Source of the DNA: Paenibacillus terrigena DSM 21567
Lineage (GTDB): Bacteria > Bacillota > Bacilli > Paenibacillales > Paenibacillaceae
NCBI RefSeq assembly: GCF_000374845.1
Contig: NZ_KB895413.1
Coordinates: 496,001-560,000 of the forward strand
Direction: 5' to 3'
DNA length: 64,000 nucleotides
Shown here: piece after piece, positions 35,479-43,173 of the stretch
Numbering within the stretch: the first letter of the stretch is position 1
Layout: each line of letters begins with the position of its first letter
Notes under the pieces: generated by a model
What the model was told of the DNA's origin: nothing
The model's input: only the letters and a program-made list of their open reading frames with translations
Database searches by the model: none
Program-made: the position numbers and the translations under genes

Positions 35479-35527
35479 AAAAAAGGCCGGGTACAGCTCC
35501 CATTTTGGAGTAGTACCCGGCCTTTTT
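35479..35527. terminator. Bidirectional terminator, copy 2
   Basis: GGCCGGGTAC pairs perfectly with GTACCCGGCC, flanked by an A-run and a T-run. It now mainly serves the minus-strand hydrolase copy 2. Confidence 0.85.
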
Positions 35528-35545
35528 GTAACGATTGGACATTTT

Positions 35546-35609
35546 CTTATTCATATCGTGGCAACACTTGAAAATGTTGTGAGAGGCCTCATCGACCAAT
35601 ATGAATAAG
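35546..35609 (-). ncRNA. Structured 3' UTR element (three-way junction), copy 2
   Basis: Same outer stem CTTATTCATAT/ATATGAATAAG as copy 1. The inner GGCC/GGCC stem became GGCC/GACC on the plus strand, which reads as a G-U pair in the minus-strand RNA. Confidence 0.4.
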
Positions 35610-35620
35610 ATGCTCCACGT

Positions 35621-37675
35621 TTATTTATTCTTCAAATTAATTTTAAATCGATCCCCCTTATTACCACCAAAAACGATCATCCCACCTTCAGGTAGTACTA
35701 CCGAATGATTGTTCGTTACCTTTGAAAAGTTCACAACCATTCCATTCGCGTCATAAACGGCAAATCCCCCACTTACCGGAGTCTCAACGTTCATGACTCG
35801 ATTGGCTGATTTTCCATCAATTTTATACCACACAGCTTGACCATTGGATGGTATGTTGCAGAATGAATCATTCCCATCATAAATGGGGTGAATCGCATCT
35901 TCTCTGATATAAGATTGTCCGTCGATCACTAAATGCTCTGCATGGTTCACGTTATAGAAATTCAAATCAAAAGTATCTCTTCCCTTCATAATAGGAATAC
36001 TCATTACGTTTATTGCTTTATTCTTATCAACAATTTTAGTACCGGATGCGTATCCATGGTTGATATCAACGGATATATTTTTGGCCACCAGTGCTTTGGT
36101 AAGATACATGCCTGAAGTTATCTTTTCATCCAAGGCGTAGTAACTTTTTCCATTTCTATCTTCCCATACCGTTTTAGTTGACTGATTTAGAGAATTAGAA
36201 TCTAACTTTTGATATTCATACATCACCATAACCGTTTGACCTAGTCCTGGAATATTGATGTAAGCGTTAAGCTTTAAATAGGTTTTTCCATTCTTCGGTT
36301 GGTCAAAGCTTAGAGTTACATTCCCATCGTTGTTTTTGAATTGTCCATTGCCCGTATATACATATTTTTGAGGCGGCAGCAATCCATTTCCTAGAGCTGG
36401 TAGATCAATCTCTCCGTTCTTTATCTCCAGATTTACCGTTTTACCTACGGTACCGTATAGTCCAGAGTAAGCAATCAAATCCGATGGCATATCCACTTTC
36501 AATGGAGCTTCAAATGTTTTTTCAGGTAGGATCTCTTTAATGATGCCCTTGGCTCTTGCATATTCCAATAGAACATTAGATGCAAGCATACTATTGTACA
36601 AAGAACTCCCACCCGATGAAAGCACAGCTATAGAAATATCATGTTCGGGTAGGGTAGTCAAAGCCGCGTGATACATCAACGTATCTCCACCTTTATATAA
36701 TGCGGTTATTCCGTAATCACTAAACGGCGCTAAACGGACGGCATCCCAACCAAGACCATAATTAACGGTGTTTGTCTCTTCAGAAACCCACACCCCTTTT
36801 CTATACTCATGACTTTGCATGGCCTTTGCTGACTTCTCGGATAAAATATCTGTTCGATTCCCGATTAATACTTCTGCGAACTTACTTAATTCCTCAGCTG
36901 TGGAGTAGATGCCCCCTGTCCCAAGGAGATTGGCATTCTCAACGGGTAAAGACTGGTCGATCCCTGGAAAATAAGTTTTTGTGAGCCTGTCTCTATCAAA
37001 TGAATCACGTTGTGTTTTGGTTGAGGTTAATTGAAGAGGTTTGCTAATATAGGTTGCAAGAAATTCGCTATAACTTAAACCGCTCACTCGTTCAATCAAG
37101 AGTTCAAGCAGCTGAAAACCATTATTACAATATACCGAAAACTCGCCGGGGTTTGACTTTAAGTGTTCTGATTGTAATTTGATCAATAATTCATCATGAT
37201 TTTTCGCATCATGATCATCAAACAATACACTATTCGCATAGTGACTACCGTAAATTCCTGAAGAATGATTCATCAACATGCGTGGCGTAATCTCTTTATA
37301 TCGTTCATCTGCCATTTTAAAGTCCTTGATATACGTGGTTAGCGGTTTATCAATATCAATTTTTTTAGAATCAGCTAGTATCATCGTTGCAGCAGACACA
37401 TACGTTTTACTTACCGAGCCAATTCCAAACATCGTGTCTTTGGTGATCGGACTTTTGGTCGCTTTATCGTATACACCAGCGCTATCGGATAGAACAATGG
37501 ATCCATGATCCATAATTGCATATTGCAATCCACTTACACCATAATCAGACATGATCTTCGAAGCCAGCTCCTGTGCCTTTTCCTTTACAGTATCATGGTT
37601 CGTTAGAGCAAAAGCAGGGGTGACCGGTATTGCAATAAGTACAGCGGTCATGAATACAGAAACCATCTTCTTCAT
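35621..37675 (-). CDS. Secreted serine hydrolase (beta-lactamase/CubicO family), copy 2
   Basis: 684 residues. Signal peptide MKKMVSVFMTAVLIAIPVTP; motifs GSVSKTYV (SxxK) and VYCNNGF (YxN) are intact; KGGDT fits the third box. Differences from copy 1 are scattered over the whole protein but cluster in the C-terminal half (for example around 490-600). A cleaner ribosome binding site (GGAGGAATTATTA) than in copy 1 precedes the ATG. Both enzymes are probably active, so they may differ in substrate. Confidence 0.9.
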   Translation of the reverse strand: MKKMVSVFMTAVLIAIPVTPAFALTNHDTVKEKAQELASKIMSDYGVSGLQYAIMDHGSIVLSDSAGVYDKATKSPITKDTMFGIGSVSKTYVSAATMILADSKKIDIDKPLTTYIKDFKMADERYKEITPRMLMNHSSGIYGSHYANSVLFDDHDAKNHDELLIKLQSEHLKSNPGEFSVYCNNGFQLLELLIERVSGLSYSEFLATYISKPLQLTSTKTQRDSFDRDRLTKTYFPGIDQSLPVENANLLGTGGIYSTAEELSKFAEVLIGNRTDILSEKSAKAMQSHEYRKGVWVSEETNTVNYGLGWDAVRLAPFSDYGITALYKGGDTLMYHAALTTLPEHDISIAVLSSGGSSLYNSMLASNVLLEYARAKGIIKEILPEKTFEAPLKVDMPSDLIAYSGLYGTVGKTVNLEIKNGEIDLPALGNGLLPPQKYVYTGNGQFKNNDGNVTLSFDQPKNGKTYLKLNAYINIPGLGQTVMVMYEYQKLDSNSLNQSTKTVWEDRNGKSYYALDEKITSGMYLTKALVAKNISVDINHGYASGTKIVDKNKAINVMSIPIMKGRDTFDLNFYNVNHAEHLVIDGQSYIREDAIHPIYDGNDSFCNIPSNGQAVWYKIDGKSANRVMNVETPVSGGFAVYDANGMVVNFSKVTNNHSVVLPEGGMIVFGGNKGDRFKINLKNK

Positions 37676-37773
37676 TAATAATTCCTCCTCGAATTCTTTC
37701 TAGATGTGACTTGCTGAATTCATCATACAAGGAAGAAGGCTGTTATATGAAAAATCACCCTGAAACGAAAAAA

Positions 37774-37807
37774 ACAATCCCTAAACAACATGTTGTTTAA
37801 GGATTGT
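37774..37807 (-). terminator. Terminator between kinase and hydrolase, copy 2
   Basis: ACAATCCTTAAACAACA pairs with TGTTGTTTAGGGATTGT on the minus strand, then a T-run. It lies 4 bases after the kinase stop, as in copy 1. Confidence 0.85.
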
Positions 37808-37811
37808 CCGT

Positions 37812-39083
37812 TTAAAATGGTAGTAGGACCATATTATGAAATACGTTATGTTTCGTTTCAATGGTCATATGACCACCGTACTTGTCGCAGATTCTAGCGA
37901 TATTGGTTAATCCAATACCATGATATTCAGGGTTGGGTTTTTGGCTGTGTAAGTGCGCAACTTCATTCTCCATATGATTCAAGATGTGAATGAGTAGGGT
38001 TGATTCAGTAGCATGTATTTTGATATGAATGTACCTATCCTCTGCAATGTTTACTTTTTTAGAAGCTTCTATTGCGTTATCTAGCATATTACCAATGACA
38101 ACACATAAGTCATAACGGTCAATATGGACTTCTTGTGAACATAAGTTAAGCTTCGTATCTATTCTTATGCCATTGGCTTGTCCAATATTAAGCGTATTCG
38201 TGACAAGAGCATCGATAACCAGATTCCCCGTATTCACCCGGTGATAGGCTCCCTCGACTTTATTTAATGTCGTCTTAATATGTTCCATGGCTGCTGATAA
38301 CTCATTTCGCTTAATACACTCTTCAATATACAGAAACTGTTGATTCGTATCGTGAATGATTCTTTTAATGGATTTGAAGCTGTGAACGACTTTTTCATAA
38401 TTCGCATCCTGATAGTCCATCTGATGTTGCAACTGCGAATTCTCATGCATGAATTGAAATTTATCAACGATATGATCAAAAATATAGACAATCATAACGT
38501 TTAAGAAAAGAAATCCAATAACGGAAATGAAAGAATAAACGTCCTTATAAGTTAGAATACTCAGCTGGTATATACTTACGATAGGAATAACCAAGAATAA
38601 TATGTAGTAACGATTATCCAAAGATAAGCTTCTGCGTTTTGCAACTAGTCGTATGATCTGAATGATTGCAAACATGATCACACAACCGAGTATAATAGCT
38701 TTCGTGTTGGCTATTTGATCTTGTTCATTTACAGGATCAAAGCTAAAGTCAACTGAATCTATGGTATAAAAAAGATAAAGGGATATAAAATTAGTGAGAG
38801 TTATTAATACAGCGTAAAGTATTGAAAAAGTGAACTTGGTTTTAAATTCTACTTTATAAGATAGCGAAAAACTAAATATCATTAGCAAGGTGAGAATCGA
38901 AGATAAAATAGGAGTGACGGGAATAACTAGATATAGGTAATCGAGCAACCCAAAGATAATGAAGTAAATGAATCGGTTTTGTTTTTTAGCTGATTTATCA
39001 AAAATCGAGTTGAAGAAAAAATTAACTTGAATACCCATCAGAAGTACAATGCTAAAGACAATAAGAAAATTATTTTGAATCAT
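37812..39083 (-). CDS. GHKL sensor kinase (AgrC/HPK10-like), copy 2
   Basis: 423 residues. Same layout and catalytic motifs as copy 1 (RIIHDTNQQFLYIEECI, NMLDNAIEAS, HGIGLTNI). By direct comparison 19 of the first 60 residues differ, but only 2 of the last 55. A short insertion lies in the loop after SVDFS (FDPVNEQDQ against NEAVNQQ). The sensor therefore diverged much faster than the kinase core, which suggests a different ligand. Confidence 0.92.
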   Translation of the reverse strand: MIQNNFLIVFSIVLLMGIQVNFFFNSIFDKSAKKQNRFIYFIIFGLLDYLYLVIPVTPILSSILTLLMIFSFSLSYKVEFKTKFTFSILYAVLITLTNFISLYLFYTIDSVDFSFDPVNEQDQIANTKAIILGCVIMFAIIQIIRLVAKRRSLSLDNRYYILFLVIPIVSIYQLSILTYKDVYSFISVIGFLFLNVMIVYIFDHIVDKFQFMHENSQLQHQMDYQDANYEKVVHSFKSIKRIIHDTNQQFLYIEECIKRNELSAAMEHIKTTLNKVEGAYHRVNTGNLVIDALVTNTLNIGQANGIRIDTKLNLCSQEVHIDRYDLCVVIGNMLDNAIEASKKVNIAEDRYIHIKIHATESTLLIHILNHMENEVAHLHSQKPNPEYHGIGLTNIARICDKYGGHMTIETKHNVFHNMVLLPF

Positions 39084-39084
39084 A

Positions 39085-39825
39085 TCAATCGACCTTCATA
39101 ATCATAAATTTGGTGTAAACATCTTTAACCTCTTTCATTTTGGAACGGCCTATGGGTAGCTCCATCCCATTGGACATGAGAACGACTCCGCTAGCAAACT
39201 TCCTCACATGAAGCAGATTAATAATAATGGAACGATGGATCTGCAAGAAGTTACAGTCTTTTAAGGCCACAGCATAATCTGAAATGATGCCTTTGCTATC
39301 ATAGGTTTGATTCGTGGTAATAAAATGCAGTTTACTTTTTATAGTTAAGCTTTTGGCAGCTTCAATACTGATGAGGTCATCATGTTTTACAACGATTTCT
39401 TCATAGGCTGACTTGATGACCATAAACTTTTTATCAAGTGCTTGAAAGTATTGGCATAGCTTGATGATTTTCTCCTCCAAAATGATGGGGGCAATGGGTT
39501 TAATCAAGTACTGGAATGTCATGACGTCAAAACTTTCCACCATATATTCGGGGTAGCTTGTCAGAAAAATAATTTGTTCATCCAGGTTATTTAACCCTCC
39601 TATCTTATGGGCTGTTTGAATCCCGTTCATTCCAGCCATTTCAATATCCATAATTAGAATATGGAATGGCGTGTTATGCTGCTCATAATAGGTTACTAAC
39701 TGTTCTCCCGAGCTGAATAATCCGATTTCAAAATCGATATTTGTCTTTATCGACAAAATAATCAGAATGTTTTTAACGAGTTCTCTTTGTTTGTCCTCAT
39801 CATCACAAATAGCCACTCTATACAT
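39085..39825 (-). CDS. LytTR-family response regulator (AgrA/ComE-like), copy 2
   Basis: 246 residues from ATG 39825, aligned with copy 1 and its AGAGGTG site; the frame stays open upstream but that part is non-coding. 16 residues differ from copy 1, mostly in the receiver (for example IEMAGMNG against IEMDGMNG). The DNA-binding domain is almost unchanged, so both regulators should bind the same sites and cross-talk is expected. Confidence 0.92.
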   Translation of the reverse strand: MYRVAICDDEDKQRELVKNILIILSIKTNIDFEIGLFSSGEQLVTYYEQHNTPFHILIMDIEMAGMNGIQTAHKIGGLNNLDEQIIFLTSYPEYMVESFDVMTFQYLIKPIAPIILEEKIIKLCQYFQALDKKFMVIKSAYEEIVVKHDDLISIEAAKSLTIKSKLHFITTNQTYDSKGIISDYAVALKDCNFLQIHRSIIINLLHVRKFASGVVLMSNGMELPIGRSKMKEVKDVYTKFMIMKVD

Positions 39826-39881
39826 CAATGACACACCTCTTATTTCCATTACCTTTATTCTAGAACTCTCTGTAAACATAA

Positions 39882-39912
39882 TACAACGTTTCGACTTTAT
39901 ATAGATAACTTT
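39882..39912 (-). promoter_or_regulatory. Putative LytTR direct-repeat operator, copy 2
   Basis: AAAGTTATC and AACGTTGTA at 22-base spacing as in copy 1. Confidence 0.45.
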
Positions 39913-40090
39913 TGGTTGAAATGCAATTTTGAATCCCTCAAATGACTTCTTCCGCTTGGATAACAATGAAGGGATTTTTCCGCAGATGTAAGGGCATGAG
40001 CGCTGAAATTGTGGAGGAAGGTCGAAGGGCGATTGATTGGATGGTTTGCCATTATTCATCTAATTTTCTTCAAGGAAAAATGCAAATTTT

Positions 40091-40138
40091 TTACCCGTTG
40101 GCCAAACATATGTCAGCATTTGTTTGGCCAACGGGTAA
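40091..40138. repeat. Perfect 18-bp inverted repeat
   Basis: TTACCCGTTGGCCAAACA and TGTTTGGCCAACGGGTAA flank a 12-base loop. No T-run follows on either strand, so it is not a clear terminator. The flanks 39956-40185 hold no convincing gene. It may be the end of a lost mobile element. Confidence 0.75.
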
Positions 40139-40185
40139 GCTACAGTCCAACTCGGTTAAAGAAAGATTAGGCTCTTTTTGCTCCA

Positions 40186-40505
40186 TCAATCCTCAAGATC
40201 ATTATCGAATTCCATTATTTTAGCCGTGTCAGCAGCAACGTGTTTGCCGAGCAACCGCTGAACCATATGGAATGCCATATGTATACTCGCCGAAATGCCC
40301 GCAGATGTGATAATCCGGTCTTCGTCCACAAATATTTCCTTTTGGTTAACGGACAACAAGATACCCAAGCCATACAGCATCAAGAGGGATGGAAAAAACA
40401 AGGGCTGCTCGAACATTACGGTGTAACGTTTACGGCGATTGAAATCCATTTGGGTTACATTACTTATGGCAGAACCCGTTCCAAGTGTGGTTAGGTGGAG
40501 CTTGT
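40186..40505 (-). pseudogene. DJ-1/PfpI-family protein, remnant
   Basis: The C-terminal piece reads DEDRIITSAGISASIHMAFH, then MVQRLLGKHVAADTAKIMEF, the well-known end of DJ-1/PfpI proteins. Upstream in the same frame TGSAISNVTQMDFNRRKRYT recalls the TGSxxLAxxGLLDGRKATTH block, but badly degraded, and the N-terminal half with the nucleophile elbow is absent. Confidence 0.7.
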
Positions 40506-40649
40506 ACCCGAAGAAGTGCGGGTTAAAGTCATGTGAACACATGAAAAGATGGAAACGCCGGAAGAACATGAAGCGATTATGGAGCGGCTGCTTAAGTATT
40601 GAGTGCTGAACCCAAATTCAAGGCGTAACATTTTTCCTTTGTCAGGCTT

Positions 40650-41241
40650 TCTGTTTTGAAATGCGGTTCACGGATGAGATTTAGAGTAGGTGAGAATAAG
40701 AAGCAAGTGCAGCATGGAGCGCATTATGCTATCACCAGTACAAAGATGGCAGCAAATGTGAGCATTTTGGCAAAGAAATGGATGTTGATTTTTTTCAATG
40801 CTCTTTATAATCGGATTATCAATGTAGATCCGAACATTTTACGGGAGATTAAACTGCATGGAAGTAGGTACAATGATACGCATTCGATCATTGAGGTGAA
40901 GGAACAGATATTAAAGAAACAGAAACGGGCATTGGACAAGCCTACATGAGTCATACGAAGAGGACATGATAACGAAGCAAGTATTTTTGGAGCGTAAAGC
41001 TATCCGGTCTAGGCAGATACAGAAGCTGGAAGAAGAGTTGAAGGATTTGCGGAAAGTTGTAGTAGATGAAGATAATTATCCGAATGTGGAGCAGATATAT
41101 GAGCGAGTTGGTCAGTTTAGGGAGTTGTGGAGTGATGCGGTGACAAGTGAAGAGAAGAATCGGGCATTGAAGAAGCTGTTGGAGCGGAATGTGTATGATA
41201 GGGAAGGGAATCGGGTGGAGTTGACTGTTTGTTATAAATAA
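40650..41241 (+). pseudogene. Large serine recombinase, C-terminal remnant with frameshifts
   Basis: The zinc-ribbon start (KCGSRMRFRVGENKKQVQHG) and the coiled-coil end (MITKQVFLERKAIRSRQIQK to YDREGNRVELTV) belong to a phage/transposon-type large serine recombinase. A one-base insertion in GACAAGCCTACATGAG breaks KRALDK from LHESYEEDM. Further frame damage lies between 40750 and 40890. The catalytic resolvase domain is missing. Confidence 0.85.
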
Positions 41242-41357
41242 GAGCGAGGACTTTTGGAGGTCATTTCCACTGTCTCTACACATGTGGAGTGCTGTGTGTT
41301 GTTGGTGAGAAGTAATTGATTTTAAGCCACATTTACCTATTTGTAAAAAGCCTTCCT

Positions 41358-41381
41358 GCCCGAATTCTCTTGAGTTCGGGC
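41358..41381 (+). terminator. Hairpin downstream of the recombinase remnant
   Basis: GCCCGAA and TTCGGGC flank a 10-base loop and are followed by TATATTTG. The region 41242-41562 otherwise holds no gene. Confidence 0.5.
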
Positions 41382-41562
41382 TATATTTGTTATAACCCAA
41401 GTAATTAATTGTGCGTAGGGTATTCGATGGGGGTTCCATTCAGCAGTAGAAGATAGTGTTTTATATAATCATTGGCAGAGTTGAGTCACTGCTGGTGTGC
41501 TAGTCTGTTTGTACTAAACTTGATGCTAGAAAAAACTAGCAAAACCAAGGAGGTGATGCCCC

Positions 41563-41655
41563 ATGACAACTCAAAAAGTACCCAATAGATTAGCCAAGGA
41601 AAAGTCCCCATACCTGCTGCAACATGCTCACAATTCGGTGAATTGGTTCCTTTAT
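41563..41655 (+). pseudogene. DUF255 / thioredoxin-domain protein (YyaL-like), 5' fragment
   Basis: Behind a strong ribosome binding site (AAGGAGGTG) the ATG opens [20 protein letters not shown] and AHNSVNWF, the invariant N-terminus of the roughly 650-residue DUF255 family (spermatogenesis-associated protein 20 type). Similarity stops after NWF, and the frame closes at about 41710. The remaining 600 or so residues are gone. The break lies about 90 bases from the 3' end of the HNH-like gene. Confidence 0.82.
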
Positions 41656-41746
41656 GTTAGGAAAGGGACATTGTGGTTAATTAACAACGCTCTCATAGTA
41701 AAATCATGCTGACTTGAGAATGATTTTTCGTCTGTGCCATATCAGC

Positions 41747-42832
41747 TTAATCTATCGTTAAAAATTTCTGTTCTTCGTGCGTTTGCCAGTCACAAACAAA
41801 ACCCAATTTAAAAGATTCCCCAGTATAATTTGAAGCTAAATGTATATAAGAATTTAACGGTTCACGATAAAAACTTACATATGCTTTTATTGTAGTCTCA
41901 CTTCCGTGAATAACTACAAAGTGTGCTTTTGCAGGAACATTTATATTTACCCAATTGATTAACCATTGAGGCATTACACTGTTAGCCCAATACTGGTCTA
42001 GATTTTCTGTATTGCGAATACTAAGACGTAATCGGTCGAAAATCGATTGTAATGCAAAAGAGTGGCCCATTAAATAGGTAAGTGTATTAAATGCAGTCTT
42101 TATATATACCATTGGAAAAGCCGGATCATTGATATCCCCCAATGTGTAACTGTAATGATAGTCGGAAGCTGAACTTAATAGATATGGGGATAATTCAGGT
42201 AAAGGGCGTAACTGCAAAAGACTAGCAAAGTTATCTAATCGAAAGGGTTGTATAGAGGAGCAAATGAAATACTTTTTGTTATAGTTTCCTATACTAACAA
42301 ATCTGGTAGATACAGAGTGTGGTGCTTCTATAAAAATGAATTTTCTATTCTTGTCATTAAGAAATCCCCCTAACATAGCACGAAATTGTGACAAGGATTC
42401 TTCGGGATTCTGTGAATAATTATCAGCTACATAAAGCGGACGTTTCATGTTCCACATTTCATCAAAGCGAATATATATTTGTGGTAAGATTCTTACTATC
42501 CCCGAAAATAAAAAACCTAATCGAAATGGTACGAGCATAGTATCCAATTCTTTATCGGGAACCACCGCATCAAAGATCTGAATAACTGGGTTACGAACAT
42601 TTTGTACATTCAAAGAACCTCTTCGTCCTGGACCATTGTTATTACGATTAATTGATAAGAACGAATTTCTAAATGCTCGCAATTCATACGGTGAAAAAAA
42701 CTCATTTGCTTCATTAGAGACATATCCATGAGGCAGTTTCGTAATGCCGCCCAATCCTGCGGGGATAATGTGCTCTTGTTTTGAATATTTTAAATTTTCT
42801 GCATTATTAGTAAAATAAATACATCTGTTCAT
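41747..42832 (-). CDS. HNH-like protein, atypical AT-rich gene
   Basis: 361 residues. The N-terminus reads CIYFTN, then SKQEHIIPAGLGGITKLP, then VSNEANEFFSPYELRAFRNS: an EHIIP..LGG core with an Asn-rich follow-up, as in HNH_5-type nucleases. The Cys pairs usual in that family are only partly present. Residues 90-350 match nothing I know. The gene is clearly more AT-rich than its neighbours and lies against broken genes, so recent acquisition is likely. It could be a solitary defence nuclease; that is a guess. Confidence 0.55.
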   Translation of the reverse strand: MNRCIYFTNNAENLKYSKQEHIIPAGLGGITKLPHGYVSNEANEFFSPYELRAFRNSFLSINRNNNGPGRRGSLNVQNVRNPVIQIFDAVVPDKELDTMLVPFRLGFLFSGIVRILPQIYIRFDEMWNMKRPLYVADNYSQNPEESLSQFRAMLGGFLNDKNRKFIFIEAPHSVSTRFVSIGNYNKKYFICSSIQPFRLDNFASLLQLRPLPELSPYLLSSASDYHYSYTLGDINDPAFPMVYIKTAFNTLTYLMGHSFALQSIFDRLRLSIRNTENLDQYWANSVMPQWLINWVNINVPAKAHFVVIHGSETTIKAYVSFYREPLNSYIHLASNYTGESFKLGFVCDWQTHEEQKFLTID

Positions 42833-42972
42833 GGTTACTCCTTTATTTTGAAAATAACACTTATTGATTACTTTTGTCTATAAAGATTTGCTAGTATGCT
42901 ATATTTTCTCTATGGTCTCTGATGAAAATTTATCATGCTTATTTGTCTCAAACTATTGTATAACTAACATTA

Positions 42973-43018
42973 TAGACCCCCACGTACCTCTCATTGATGT
43001 CAGGTACGTGGGGGTCTA
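42973..43018 (+). terminator. Very strong hairpin with 17-bp stem
   Basis: TAGACCCCCACGTACCT and AGGTACGTGGGGGTCTA form a perfect 17-bp stem with a 12-base loop and TTTATT after it. No plus-strand gene ends before it, so it may end a lost gene or an unseen small transcript starting near the HNH promoter. Confidence 0.8.
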
Positions 43019-43173
43019 TTTATTAGAAACTTTAGTGATTTTGGAAGGCGGATGTTATTTGTAGGATGAGGAGACCTAACGCTCGTAATCTCCTTCCAAA
43101 TAATAGTATAATAAGAATTTAATAGGGTCTGATTCATTCATAATCATTTAATGAAAGATAAGGAGATGAGCTC

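Larger units (their letters stand above)
35321..39944. repeat. Tandem duplication, unit 2 (4624 bp)
   Basis: Same order as unit 1: solute-binding gene tail (no gene head), terminator, structured element, serine hydrolase, kinase, regulator. The two units differ by 5 bp in length. The junction carries the 11-bp microhomology. Confidence 0.93.

Noticed and set aside
30700-39960. Assembly artefact as the cause of the tandem repeat
   Set aside because: The two units differ at many positions, including amino-acid changes and small length changes, so they are real separate copies.
40091-40138. Inverted repeat as a rho-independent terminator
   Set aside because: Neither strand has a T-run after the stem.
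39942-40223. Plus-strand open frame of 93 codons across the inverted repeat
   Set aside because: No ribosome binding site, it runs through the perfect 18-bp inverted repeat, and composition is not protein-like.
40240-40494. Plus-strand open frame of 84 codons
   Set aside because: It is the opposite-strand shadow of the DJ-1/PfpI remnant.
42864-43064. Plus-strand open frame of 66 codons containing the strong hairpin
   Set aside because: The frame spans a terminator stem, lacks a ribosome binding site and has no protein-like pattern.
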